A stretch of 64,000 bases of DNA from Garicola koreensis (lineage in GTDB: Bacteria > Actinomycetota > Actinomycetes > Actinomycetales > Micrococcaceae): assembly GCF_014195445.1 (NCBI RefSeq), contig NZ_JACIBT010000004.1:40692-104691 (forward strand), written 5' to 3'. A program made the translations under genes and the position numbers. The first letter of the stretch is position 1, and every line of letters starts with the position of its first letter. The notes below the pieces were generated by a model that worked only from the letters and a program-made list of their open reading frames with translations, did no database searches and had not been told where the DNA came from. Shown piece after piece: positions 8,516 through 17,002 of the stretch.

Positions 8516-8956
8516 ATGCGACTCACTGTGTATTTGGCCGGTGAAATTCACACCGCCTGGCGAGATGATCTGATGGAGAAGGCCCAGCAGAAGGGACTTG
8601 ATCTCGAGTTTGTGTCCCCGCAGCTGGTGCACGAGCGTTCCGACAACATCGGCGAGGACGTTCAGGGCACCCAGCCCAACGCGTACTTCCGTGACCTGGC
8701 GGCGTCAGACATCAACAACTTTCGCACCGAGGTTCTGCTGAAGAAGTCTGACATTGTTGTCGCCCTATTCGGTGAGCAGTACAAGCAGTGGAACACTGCC
8801 ATGGACTTAAGCACCGCGATCGCCCTGGGCAAGTCGACGATCATGATCAGGCCTGAGGCCTTCATCCACCCGCTGAAGGAACTCTCCCGCAAGTCCAACG
8901 TCACGGTGTCAACAGTTGACCAAGCCGTAGACATCTTGGCATACGTCTACGAATAG
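8516..8956 (+). CDS. YtoQ-family protein
   Basis: A 146-residue protein beginning MRLTVYLAGEIHTAWRDDL, the signature opening of the YtoQ family, with later family segments (LVHERSDNIGE, NAYFRDLAASDINNFRT, KKSDIVVALFGEQYKQWN). The fold resembles nucleoside 2-deoxyribosyltransferases, but no biochemical role is established that I know of. I chose ATG 8516 because the family begins there; TTG 8504 only adds four residues. It sits 20 bp after the dehydrogenase stop and may be cotranscribed. Confidence 0.85.
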   Translation: MRLTVYLAGEIHTAWRDDLMEKAQQKGLDLEFVSPQLVHERSDNIGEDVQGTQPNAYFRDLAASDINNFRTEVLLKKSDIVVALFGEQYKQWNTAMDLSTAIALGKSTIMIRPEAFIHPLKELSRKSNVTVSTVDQAVDILAYVYE

Positions 8957-9207
8957 CTTTGCAACCTAGCAGGGGGTAGGCACGGGGCCCCGGACTCAGG
9001 CCGACCGATACGGTGACACTGTGAATGCGCCGACCAGTTTGGGGTACTCAGTGGACTTCAACCCCCTTTTGGCTCTTATCTGCGATGAGCCACTAACGTG
9101 ACACGAGTCAGGTCCCAGGCCCACGTGGCGATGCTCTCTCCCGCGATGCCATCGAGCGTCGATTGGCTACACACATCGGCCGCGCCTGCAACATGTTTAG
9201 CAGGGGC
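8957..9207. other. Non-coding stretch between ytoQ and the IS element
   Basis: No convincing gene is present. A short frame from the GTG at 9021 encodes only 26 residues with no recognisable family. No terminator with a T tract is visible after ytoQ. The stretch may hold remnants of whatever preceded the IS insertion. Confidence 0.5.
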
Positions 9208-9303
9208 TTTCGGTAGCGGGCGTGTAGTGATCCGGTAGCGGGGGCGCGGGTACCGGATAGCGCTGTGGTGACCGCGCCCCCGCTTCGGCTGGGGTTTTGC
9301 TCC

Positions 9304-10065
9304 TCAGTCCTGTTCGGGGGTGTGGGTGTGGCGTCTCATGTTGGGGCCGTCGAGTTGGATGAGTTCGCCGGTGGACACGATGCGGTTGAGGATCGATTCA
9401 GCGATGACTGCGTCGTGCAGGGACTTGTACCAGTCCTGGGGGTCGAACTGGGAGGTGACCAGTGTGGATCCTCTGCCTTCTCTGGCGGCGAGGATGTTGA
9501 GCAGTTCGCTGGCGGCCTCACCGGTGATCGGCGTGGTCAGGAAGTCATCCAATACCAGAACGTCACAGGTGTGGATCTGGGCCAGGAACGCCAGCCGCTG
9601 TGGGTCGGTGCGGTGGTAGACCGCCAGCTGGTTGGCCAGGTCATCGAGGCGGAAGTAGCGTGCGGTGTAGTCGTTGCGGCAGGCGGCGTTGACCAGTGCT
9701 TGGGCCAGGTAGCTCTTGCCGACGCTGGATTGGCCCAACACGATCAGGTTGGTGCTCATCTCGATCCACCGGCAGGCTGCCAGACGCCCGATGACCTCGC
9801 GGTTGAGGTTACGGCCGGGCAAGTAGTGGATCTCCTCAACACAGGCTGTGAGGTTCGGTGACCGGGAGGCTTTGAGCAGCTTCTGGATCCGGCGTTCGGC
9901 CCGTGCAGTGTTCTCTTGGTCCAGGGCGTGGCGGATCTTCTGGGAGAAGGTCCATTCGTCGTAGGCGGGGTCATTGGCGAGGTCGATGGCGGCTTCGCCG
10001 AAGGCGGTCATCCGCAGTCTGGTGAACATTGGCATGTCATCGATGCTTAAGTGCTGGTCAATCAT
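9304..10065 (-). CDS. istB: IS21-family helper ATPase IstB
   Basis: A 253-residue AAA+ ATPase of the DnaC/IstB type. Walker A is VLGQSSVGKSYLAQAL and Walker B is CDVLVLDDFLTTP; a sensor-like TLVTSQFDPQDWYKSL follows. It assembles on target DNA and directs the IstA transposase. The ATG overlaps the istA stop by 8 bp, the coupled arrangement typical of this IS family. Length is normal and no disruption is visible. Confidence 0.93.
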   Translation of the reverse strand: MIDQHLSIDDMPMFTRLRMTAFGEAAIDLANDPAYDEWTFSQKIRHALDQENTARAERRIQKLLKASRSPNLTACVEEIHYLPGRNLNREVIGRLAACRWIEMSTNLIVLGQSSVGKSYLAQALVNAACRNDYTARYFRLDDLANQLAVYHRTDPQRLAFLAQIHTCDVLVLDDFLTTPITGEAASELLNILAAREGRGSTLVTSQFDPQDWYKSLHDAVIAESILNRIVSTGELIQLDGPNMRRHTHTPEQD

Positions 10066-11698
10066 GGTCTACTCCAGTGTTTGGCTCGTTGGTGTGGCCC
10101 AGGGCGTCGAGGCTGAACTGATCAGCCCCACCCAGATGCGCTCGGCTGGTGTCACGGGCCAGCGGCGCCGAGGCCGAGGCAGCGGGGGCTTCGGTGACTG
10201 TGGGACGCTGATCACCGCGGGCCCGTATGGCAGTGAGGCGGTGTTTGACCGCGGTGTAGCTGACCGGTCGTCGCCGCTGTTCTTCGGTGTCGCAGAGCTG
10301 CTGGCAGGCGGCTTCGAGCAGGAGCCGGTTGGTGCCTTTGCCGAGGCTGAGGATGTTCATACATGCCCGGAAGCCTTGGGCTTCGATGGCCTTAGCGTCG
10401 AGCAGGCTGGTCAGCGCTTCGACAGTGTAGGGGCCGACTTTGGCTGCTTGGCGCAGAAAATAGGCCCGGGTCCACAGTCCGGATACTGCCTCGTAGTAGG
10501 CCGGAGCGTGCTCAGGGTTGGTGACGTACCCGTGGCGTTGGGCGCCTTGCCGGTGGGTGGCGATGATCGCGCCATCGGCCATGATGTCGATGTCGAAGCC
10601 GCTGATGCGAGCCTCCACACTTTGGCCGGCGAAGGCATGAGGCACCGAGTACTTGATGGTGTCCAGCTGGATGTGCCAGTCGCGGTGGACTTTGGCTTTG
10701 CGCCAGGTCACCGGCTGCCAGGGCTTGGCCGGCAAGTCCAGCAGCTGGTGATGCTCGCTGGTCGCAAGCCACTGGTTGCGGCTGGTGTTCTCCCCGCGGA
10801 AGGGAGTGCGATCGTTGATGACTTCCACAGCATCGGCGACCGCCTCGTTGAGGTCCTCGACAGTGGCGAAACGCCGATCCGCCAACCGATGGATCACCCA
10901 GTTGGTGACGATCTTGACCCCAGATTCCACATGGCCTTTCTCGCGGGGTCGGTACGATCTGGTCGGTACCACTGCGGTGCGGTAATACTCCAAGAAATCA
11001 GCGTAGGCACGATTGACTTCCCGGGTCTTGTCGTACCGGCTGATCGCATTCGACGCTGTGGAGGCGTTGTCAGGGATGATGACTTGGGCCACGCCGTCAA
11101 AGTATTCAAAGGCCCTACGGTGCGCATCCAGCCAGGAGGCCAGCTTCTCATCCAGATAGCCGCGGGCGAAGAGCATCCCTGAAAACGGCAGGGTGGCCAC
11201 AAACACCGAGACCCCGGTGACCTTGCCGGTGATCGGATCGACGATGCTCATTTTCGTCCCCGCCCAGTCGACCTGCATCGTATGGCCAGGCACATGAGCG
11301 ATCGGGGCCGTCAGATCATGGGTGCGCACATGCTCGGCCACGATTTGGCAGAACCTCTCATACCCATAATGGCGCACCCCAGCAGGAGCATCAGTGTCGA
11401 GGTATCTGGCCCATAGCACTTTCAGCGGAGGCTTCTTCCGCCCGAGTCGGGCGTTGGCCACCGCGTCAACATCGACCTCGATGAACAGCTCCGAGGAGGC
11501 TTTCCTGCCATCGGTGAAGAGTTCATCAAGGTCTTCGGCGCCCAGGCCCTCAACCTGCTCGGTGGTGGTCAGGGCGCGCTCTTCAACGACCTTGCGGGCT
11601 TTGGCGATAGTCCGGTGCGAACACCCGGCCATCGCTTCGATCTCACGGTAGGAATAGCCCTGCACCAGCAGGGACATCACAAGCCGATAATCGGCCAT
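10058..11698 (-). CDS. istA: IS21-family transposase IstA
   Basis: A DDE transposase of about 546 residues. The N-terminal helix-turn-helix (VQGYSYREIEAMAGCSHRTIAKARKV) is followed by an integrase core in which all three acidic residues are recognisable: Asp in MQVDWAG, Asp in VIIPDNAS and Glu in REKGHVESG. The C-terminal region carries the Mu-type beta domain. I chose ATG 11698 because AAAGGA lies just upstream; an earlier GTG at 11713 overlaps that ribosome site. The gene is intact. Confidence 0.94.
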   Translation of the reverse strand: MADYRLVMSLLVQGYSYREIEAMAGCSHRTIAKARKVVEERALTTTEQVEGLGAEDLDELFTDGRKASSELFIEVDVDAVANARLGRKKPPLKVLWARYLDTDAPAGVRHYGYERFCQIVAEHVRTHDLTAPIAHVPGHTMQVDWAGTKMSIVDPITGKVTGVSVFVATLPFSGMLFARGYLDEKLASWLDAHRRAFEYFDGVAQVIIPDNASTASNAISRYDKTREVNRAYADFLEYYRTAVVPTRSYRPREKGHVESGVKIVTNWVIHRLADRRFATVEDLNEAVADAVEVINDRTPFRGENTSRNQWLATSEHHQLLDLPAKPWQPVTWRKAKVHRDWHIQLDTIKYSVPHAFAGQSVEARISGFDIDIMADGAIIATHRQGAQRHGYVTNPEHAPAYYEAVSGLWTRAYFLRQAAKVGPYTVEALTSLLDAKAIEAQGFRACMNILSLGKGTNRLLLEAACQQLCDTEEQRRRPVSYTAVKHRLTAIRARGDQRPTVTEAPAASASAPLARDTSRAHLGGADQFSLDALGHTNEPNTGVDHD

Positions 11699-11828
11699 AA
11701 TCGATCCTTTCACTCACCCACGACACCAGTTGCCGTGAGGGTGAAAGCAATCCTGTTACAGCCCAGCCCGAAACGCTACCGGATCCTTACAGCACTGCTA
11801 CCCGGTCGTTACGCGCGTGCTACCGAAA

Positions 11829-11942
11829 GGCCCTTCTATACACAACAGCTGTACTTCATCGAAGGGCAAGCGCAGGGCTCTTCTGCTGATGTGGAATTTG
11901 GTCGCAGCACATCATCAAGGCCCCCGGCCCTTTTTTCATACC
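11829..11942. other. Flank of the IS with an inverted repeat and T-rich hairpin
   Basis: GCCCTTC (11830-11836) and GAAGGGC (11861-11867) form a 7-bp inverted repeat enclosing the palindrome ACAGCTGT. Further on, GGCC-CCC-GGCC is followed by C and six Ts near 11922-11937, which looks like a terminator for rightward transcripts. No gene is visible. Confidence 0.4.
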
Positions 11943-12371
11943 CTACTCAACATCCTCCGCGCGGTGCCCACCCCTGCCCCGAAGAATCCTTATACGTCGA
12001 ATTCCCCGAACTGCCCCAACTACCGCAAGGGTTCCAAGAAACGTCCCGACGGCCACCATTATGACGCCGACGCCCGCCAGACCGGTTTGGTCGGGTGGAA
12101 GTACCGTGAACGCGTAAGCAACAGTAAACGACAATGGCATCACGAGCAGAATGGCCCATGCGCGGACAAATTTGTCGGCAAGTATCACTAGGGCCACCCA
12201 ACACACCCCACACCCTATACCTTGCCAAAGTTGATACGGCCCAGAGATCTCACCCGTCACAGGGTCGCGATGATAGCTAGCGTCCCACGCGAACCATCCC
12301 CACCACAACCCTGCCGTAATCACAATCAGAGCCAGGATAAATCCGAATTGGCTAGCTAGTCCGCGCCTCAA
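11943..12371 (-). CDS. Small hypothetical membrane protein
   Basis: I do not recognise the family. From TTG 12371 the protein has about 142 residues and four likely membrane spans (FGFILALIVITAGLWWGWFAW; GIGCGVCWVALVILA; AWAILLVMPLSFTVAYAF; a C-terminal GVGVIMVAVGTFLGTLAVVGAV). A basic Arg-rich stretch and an acidic tail follow. TTG 12371 is five bases after GGAGG; the frame extends to 12398 without a ribosome site. It lies just downstream of the phospholipase A2 gene on the same strand, in a stretch with lower GC than its surroundings, so the two may have been acquired together. Confidence 0.6.
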   Translation of the reverse strand: MRRGLASQFGFILALIVITAGLWWGWFAWDASYHRDPVTGEISGPYQLWQGIGCGVCWVALVILADKFVRAWAILLVMPLSFTVAYAFTVLPPDQTGLAGVGVIMVAVGTFLGTLAVVGAVRGIRRIRILRGRGGHRAEDVE

Positions 12372-12426
12372 GATGACCTCCAATTCAGGATCATACAAAG
12401 CTCACGTATTTGATATACCACTGTGA

Positions 12427-13291
12427 TCAAGAAACCGCCGTCACCGCAGTTACTACACCGTGATATGTCTTAGCTACTCCCGAGCAGGCATAGCGCTGTG
12501 GGCTCCATTGACCATACGCCGAAATGCAGTTTCCCGTGAGTCGAACCCACAGTGCGTCGTCGCACGCAACTGACCTATCGCCGGCAGCCTGATAACACAG
12601 GTCATGACTTGCGCACGGACCCCTGAAGTCGGCATCAAAATAAGAATCTGGGGAACTCGTGCAGTAATCATGGAGACTACCAAGAGAAGGGTTGTAGATA
12701 TAGTGGCTGGGTATTCCATACATAGGGGCTGCGGCTATGCTCATGTTTCCGCCTGTATTCCCGAGAGAGCCGCCTGGCGACCCCAGACCGGAGGAAGATA
12801 TCGCGCTCGCCTGTGTGTCCAGCTCCCGCGTTGGATCCATGAGGACCGGAAACTCAGTATTCTCGTCAAACGTTACGGTCTGCCGAATACTCCCATCCAC
12901 GTACTCGTAGCTCGACTCTAGGAAATCACCGGACGCATCGAGCGCCCACGCTTGTTCAAAGCTTCCCACAACTGTGTCTGAGGTTTTGATTAAGAGGCGG
13001 CCATCCTCCGCTAGGGATACATCACTGCCTTGAGGGGTAGCGAGAGGAAAATTGATAGTCTCCTCAGAATCATCTGAGGTAAACAGAATAGGTCCAGGGT
13101 CGCTTTCCGGAGTTATGTTTGGCGATGAAGGTAAATCCAACTGCGCCAAATCGAAGGCCGGATCAGCCGGTCCTGTTATTTCTGAAGGTGGGGGGGGGTG
13201 CAGCCATTCCGGTGAGTAGGAGACTTGACGTTAAGCCCAGCAAAAGAAGATGTGAAGGCTTTGAAAGCATAGGTGAAATTACCCTTCTCAT
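12427..13291 (-). pseudogene. Secreted prokaryotic phospholipase A2, frame broken at a C9 tract
   Basis: The C-terminal part is a bacterial phospholipase A2 domain: LHDYCTSSPDS leads to CASHDLCYQAAGD, whose His-Asp pair is the catalytic dyad, with further Cys residues for disulphides. The open frame for this domain starts only at TTG 13149 without a signal. In another frame, from ATG 13291 or 13270, lies a clean signal peptide (basic start, SHLLLLGLTSSLLLTG core, then MAAPPP). The two frames meet at nine C residues on the minus strand (13190-13198). Losing one C, or gaining two, would give a single precursor running AAPPPPSEITGPADP into the enzyme. So the gene is frameshifted, phase-variable or mis-sequenced. 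An Ala/Ser/Gly-rich region precedes the catalytic domain. Confidence 0.8.
13190..13198 (-). repeat. Homopolymer run of nine C inside the phospholipase A2 signal region
   Basis: Nine consecutive G on the plus strand (C on the coding strand) separate the signal-peptide frame from the mature-enzyme frame. Eight or eleven C would fuse them. Homopolymers of this length slip readily in replication and are also a common sequencing error. Confidence 0.85.
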
Positions 13292-13295
13292 ATGC

Positions 13296-13312
13296 ATAGG
13301 ACAGTGTCCTAT
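13296..13312. promoter_or_regulatory. 17-bp palindrome at the phospholipase A2 start
   Basis: Perfect 8-bp arms ATAGGACA and TGTCCTAT flank a single central G. The site covers the region where the ribosome site for ATG 13291 would lie, so a bound repressor would block expression. The regulator is unknown and not adjacent. Confidence 0.6.
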
Positions 13313-13475
13313 TTCCATGTACCCTTAACCGTTGGAATACTCGAGTAGCTGAACTTACTGGATAAGCACTCCAGTTAAATATAGTACACCCTGGATTGCG
13401 AAGAGCCGGTTTCCACGGCACGCCGCGGCGCCGGATGCCGCTAACCACCCACGTTGCCCACCCGCGCTGCTCGGC

Positions 13476-15380
13476 TCAGTCAGCGTCGTTGAAGACGCCG
13501 GCGAAGAAGTCCGTCAGTTCTTCCCGGGCCCCCAGCGGCAGCACGTGGGCCACGTACTGATCCGGACGTACGATGACGACCGCACCGTCGCGGCTGATGC
13601 CGCGCTCATCGAAGATGTCATAGTCCGGATGAATGCTGAAGACGTTGTTCAGATCGACCACCTGGTAGGGGCCCACTTCCGGGGTGAAGATCTTCGGGGC
13701 GTTCATCACCTCGAAGTCGGTGTGCTTGCGCTGATAGGTGACTTTGATGTCGAAGAGCGCGCTGCGATCCTCATCAGCGGCGGTGAACCGGTTCACCGGT
13801 GAGTCCGCGGACTCGTCCATCCACTGCGCCCACCGGCGGATCGCAGAGGTCTCCCCCGCCGGCGCGTCCGGGGTGGAATCGCAGGCGAAGGCATAGATCC
13901 GCCAGCGCCCGTCCGCCGTGGCCTGGTGGCCCAGCTGCAGCGGGTTGGTGTCGCAGACCCGAACCACGCGCTCCGATTTGAACCGTTTGCCGATGGGGAA
14001 GCCGGTGGCCGAATCCTGATGGTCGGTGGAACCGGTGATCATCGAGGGCTCGTATTCGGTCATGAACCCGGCGGGGAACTCGAAGGTCTTGTCGTAGAAC
14101 TCCTCCAGCTCCGCAGGGTTCTCAAAGTCCTCGGGCCGCTTGGCCATCATAGTGGACCATTCCTTGTCGAAGTCGATCAGGTTTTGGGCCACCACCTGAC
14201 GCTCCTGCGAGTAGGTGCTCAGCAGCGCTTCGGGGCTGCGCCCGGAGACCACCTGGCCCAGCTTCCACCCCAGATTGAACCCGTCCTGCAGAGACACGTT
14301 CATGCCCTGGCCGGCCTTGGCGCTGTGGGTGTGGCAGGCGTCGCCGGCGATGAACACCCGCGGGGTCCGCTCACCGGTGAGGTCAGCCGGAACGTCGTCG
14401 AACCTGTCGGTCAGCCGGTGGCCGACCTCGTAGACGCTGTTCCACGCGACGTGCTTCACGTCCACCGTGTAGGGGTGGAGAATCTCGTTGGCCCTCTCGA
14501 CCACCTCATCCAGAGTGGTCTTGCGAATCTCGCCGGCACGTTCCTTGGTGACCTCGCCCAAGTCCACATACATCCGGAACAGGTGGCCGCCCTCGCGGGG
14601 GATCAGCAGGATGGATCCGCCGGAGTTCGACTGGATTGCTGATTTCAGCCGGATGTCGGGGAAGTCGGTGGTGGCCAGCACGTCCATCACGCCCCAGGCG
14701 TGGTTGGCCTGCGTGCCGTCCAGCTTCAGCCCGATCGACTCCCGCACACCGCTGCGCGCCCCGTCAGCACCCAGGACGTACTTCACCCGGATTATCCGCT
14801 CCTCGCCTTCGCGTTCGGCTGCGGTGTGGCGCACCCGCACCTCCACCGGGTAATCGCCTTCGCCGGTGTCGGTCAGGCTCAGGAACTCGATGCCGTAGTC
14901 CGGGGTCATGCGGCTGGGCGAGTTGAGCATGAACTGCGCGAAGTAGTCCAGGATGCGGGCCTGGTTCACGATCAGGTGGGGGAACTCGGAGATTCCCTGT
15001 GGATCATCGACCTTCTGCGCGGCGCGCACAATGTTCTTCGGGTTCTGCGGGTCCGGCTTCCAGAAGGCCATCTCCGTGAGGTGATACGCCTCGCTGGTCA
15101 GCTGGTTGGCGAACGTGAACGCCTGGAAGGTCTCCACGCTGCGGGCCTGTATGCCGTCGGCCTGGCCGACTTCCAACCGGCCGGGGCGGCGCTCGATGAT
15201 CCGGGTGTGCACATCCGGGTACATGGCAAGCTGTGCGGCGGTGATCATGCCCGCGGGGCCGGTGCCGACGATCAGAACATCCATCTCGTCGGGAAGCTCA
15301 GCGGGCCGGTCCTTGCCGATGCCGGCGATGGGCTGAACCCGCGGGTCGGTGGACACATAACCGTGGTGGTGGAACTCCAT
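13476..15380 (-). CDS. FAD-dependent aromatic ring monooxygenase (phenol hydroxylase/MobA-like)
   Basis: A 634-residue class A flavoprotein hydroxylase. It has the GxGxxG dinucleotide motif (VGTGPAGMITAAQLA, about residue 37), the DG motif (VLGADGARSGVRESIG), the GD motif (FIAGDACHTHSAKAGQGMN) and the C-terminal thioredoxin-like domain of phenol 2-monooxygenase and 3-hydroxybenzoate 4-monooxygenase. It should use NAD(P)H and O2 to hydroxylate a phenolic ring. As last gene of the homoprotocatechuate operon, nine bases after hpaI, it probably makes 3,4-dihydroxyphenylacetate from a hydroxyphenylacetate. That step is usually done by the unrelated two-component HpaBC, which is not in the window. 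The substrate (3- or 4-hydroxy isomer) is inference. Confidence 0.88.
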   Translation of the reverse strand: MEFHHHGYVSTDPRVQPIAGIGKDRPAELPDEMDVLIVGTGPAGMITAAQLAMYPDVHTRIIERRPGRLEVGQADGIQARSVETFQAFTFANQLTSEAYHLTEMAFWKPDPQNPKNIVRAAQKVDDPQGISEFPHLIVNQARILDYFAQFMLNSPSRMTPDYGIEFLSLTDTGEGDYPVEVRVRHTAAEREGEERIIRVKYVLGADGARSGVRESIGLKLDGTQANHAWGVMDVLATTDFPDIRLKSAIQSNSGGSILLIPREGGHLFRMYVDLGEVTKERAGEIRKTTLDEVVERANEILHPYTVDVKHVAWNSVYEVGHRLTDRFDDVPADLTGERTPRVFIAGDACHTHSAKAGQGMNVSLQDGFNLGWKLGQVVSGRSPEALLSTYSQERQVVAQNLIDFDKEWSTMMAKRPEDFENPAELEEFYDKTFEFPAGFMTEYEPSMITGSTDHQDSATGFPIGKRFKSERVVRVCDTNPLQLGHQATADGRWRIYAFACDSTPDAPAGETSAIRRWAQWMDESADSPVNRFTAADEDRSALFDIKVTYQRKHTDFEVMNAPKIFTPEVGPYQVVDLNNVFSIHPDYDIFDERGISRDGAVVIVRPDQYVAHVLPLGAREELTDFFAGVFNDAD

Positions 15381-15389
15381 AGTTGCTCC

Positions 15390-16202
15390 TCAGTAGCTTT
15401 CCGGCGGTTCGGCCGCCGACGTCGACGATTGCGGGATAAATGTGGATGCGAGCTTCTCTGAGCCGCGGGCCACCAGGGCCACGTCAGCCCCGACCAGCAC
15501 CCAGCGGGCGCCGGCGCTCACGTAGTCTCTGGCAGCCTCAGGGTCGAAGGCGTTGACCCCTGCGGGCTTGCCTGCGGCGATGATCGCGGCGAAGGACTCT
15601 TTGACCGCGGCGACGACATCGGGGTGGGTCTGCTGACCGATCAGCCCCATGGAAGCCGATAGGTCGCTGGGGCCGAGGAATACGCCGTCAATACCGTCGA
15701 CGGCGGCGATCTCTGCCGCGTTGGCCACGCCTTCGGCGGTCTCGATCTGCACGAAGACCGACACGTGGCGCTCAGCCTCCTGCAGGTAGCCCTGCACCCG
15801 GTTCCACCGGGCGGAGCGGGCCAGGGCGCTGCCGATGCCGCGCACCCCGTGTGGGGGGTAGGTGGCCATGGCTGCGACCTCTTCGGCCTGCTGCGCCGTG
15901 GAGACCATCGGCACCAGGATGTTCTGCGCCCCCAGGTCCAGAACCTGTTTGACGGTGGTGGTCTCACCGGCCGGCACCCGCACCACCGGGGTGGTGTCAT
16001 AGCCGGAGACCGCGTGCAGCTGAGCCATGACCGACTGAAGTCCGTTGGGGGCGTGCTCCATATCGATGAGCAGCCAGTCCAGCCCGGCGCCGGCCATGAT
16101 CTCGGCGACCACCGGTGAGCCGGAGCAGATCCAGCCGCCGTAGAGCGTGCGCTGCGCCGCTGCCAGTTGCTTGCCGAAGGTCGGGTCTAGTCGAAGCGGC
16201 AT
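15390..16202 (-). CDS. hpaI: 4-Hydroxy-2-oxoheptane-1,7-dioate aldolase (HpaI/HpcH type)
   Basis: A 270-residue class II pyruvate aldolase that splits 4-hydroxy-2-oxoheptanedioate into pyruvate and succinic semialdehyde, the last ring-cleavage step. Family segments are WLLIDMEHAPNGLQ, VRVPAGETTTVKQVLDLGAQNILVPMV, FVQIETAEGVANA with a metal-binding Glu, and DGVFLGPSDLSASMG. I start at ATG 16202, where the family begins; the frame extends to 16259 into hpaH. The start overlaps the hpaH stop by 16 bp. Confidence 0.92.
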   Translation of the reverse strand: MPLRLDPTFGKQLAAAQRTLYGGWICSGSPVVAEIMAGAGLDWLLIDMEHAPNGLQSVMAQLHAVSGYDTTPVVRVPAGETTTVKQVLDLGAQNILVPMVSTAQQAEEVAAMATYPPHGVRGIGSALARSARWNRVQGYLQEAERHVSVFVQIETAEGVANAAEIAAVDGIDGVFLGPSDLSASMGLIGQQTHPDVVAAVKESFAAIIAAGKPAGVNAFDPEAARDYVSAGARWVLVGADVALVARGSEKLASTFIPQSSTSAAEPPESY

Positions 16203-16990
16203 GTCACTGTTCCCATCGGCCCATAGTCGCAGAAGACCGTGTCGCCGGCTTCGACCCACATCGGGCGGGTGAAGGAGCCGGCCAGAATGATCTCTCCGGC
16301 GGTGAGCGAGTCGCCGTGCTGGCTGAGCTTATTGGCGAGCCACACCACGCCGGAGGCCGGATGGTTCAGCACTGCGGCCGCCACCCCGGACTCTTCGATC
16401 GTCTCGTTGCGGTAGAGCAGCGCGGAGACCCAGCGCAGGTCGACGTCGTGGGGCTTGACCGGGTTGCCGCCGGTGACCATGGCGCCCATTGCGGCGTTGT
16501 CGCTGATGGTGTCCACAATGGTCCGCCCAGTCATCTCGATGCGCGACGAGAGGATCTCCAGGGCAGGCACCACATAGTCGGTGGCGTCTAAGACGTCGAA
16601 TATGGTGACGTTGGGCCCGGTGAGGTCTTTGCCGAGCACGAAGGCCAGTTCCACCTCGATGCGCACGTTGGAGAATCGGCTGTGCTGGATCACCGAACCG
16701 TTCTCGTAGACCATGTCGGCGAAGATCGCCCCGTAGTCGGGCTCGGTGATGCCGGTGGCTGCCTGCATCACCTTGGAGGTCAGGCCGATCTTGCGGCCCA
16801 CCGGACGGCGACCAGCGGCTGCTCCGCGGCGTCGCCACTCGTTCTGCACCGCGTAGGAGTCCTCGATGGTCATTTCCGGGTAGCGGCTGGTCAGCAGACC
16901 GATCATGCTGCGCTGCTCCTCGGCGGCGGCCAGCTCATCGGCGATGGTGGTGATCGTCTCCTGGCTGAGCCTGGTGTTTTCAGCGGGCAT
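16187..16990 (-). CDS. hpaH: 2-Oxo-hept-4-ene-1,7-dioate hydratase
   Basis: A 267-residue member of the fumarylacetoacetate hydrolase-like hydratase family (HpaH/MhpD). It shows SYAVQNEWRRRGAAAGRRPVGRKIGLTSKVMQ near the N-terminus, a conserved acidic metal site in VRIEVELAFVLGKDL, and a C-terminal GEIILAGSFTRPMWVEAGDTVFCDYGPMGTV. It adds water to 2-oxohept-enedioate to form the HpaI substrate. It lies 12 bp after hpaD and overlaps hpaI. Confidence 0.92.
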   Translation of the reverse strand: MPAENTRLSQETITTIADELAAAEEQRSMIGLLTSRYPEMTIEDSYAVQNEWRRRGAAAGRRPVGRKIGLTSKVMQAATGITEPDYGAIFADMVYENGSVIQHSRFSNVRIEVELAFVLGKDLTGPNVTIFDVLDATDYVVPALEILSSRIEMTGRTIVDTISDNAAMGAMVTGGNPVKPHDVDLRWVSALLYRNETIEESGVAAAVLNHPASGVVWLANKLSQHGDSLTAGEIILAGSFTRPMWVEAGDTVFCDYGPMGTVTCRFD

Positions 16991-17002
16991 TGGGCCTCCC
17001 CC

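Larger units (their letters stand above)
9208..11828. mobile_element. Complete IS21-family insertion sequence
   Basis: About 2.62 kb carrying istA and istB on the minus strand. The termini are imperfect inverted repeats of about 32 bp: left 9208-9239 begins TTTCGGTAGC and ends GGTAGC; the complement of the right end 11797-11828 has the same TTTCGGTAGC start and GGTAGC end with eight internal mismatches. Subterminal GGTAGC or CCGGTAGCG copies repeat inside both ends, as is usual for IS21. I see no clean target-site duplication, so the exact boundary could shift by a base or two. Both genes are intact, so the element may be active. Confidence 0.9.

Noticed and set aside
9974..11182. 402-codon rightward frame inside the IS element
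   Set aside because: Antisense to istA, whose catalytic residues are intact; no family features or ribosome site.
9190..11845. Target-site duplication of the IS21 element
   Set aside because: The flanks AGGGGC and GGCCCT are not direct repeats; any duplication is lost or the ends are shifted.
13176..13448. 90-codon leftward frame upstream of the phospholipase gene
   Set aside because: It overlaps the signal-peptide frame in another phase and shows no family; the signal-peptide frame explains the region better.
14700..15461. Long rightward open frame over the ring hydroxylase
   Set aside because: It is antisense to a clearly coding flavoprotein gene and gives low-complexity Gly/Val/His-rich protein typical of high-GC shadow frames.
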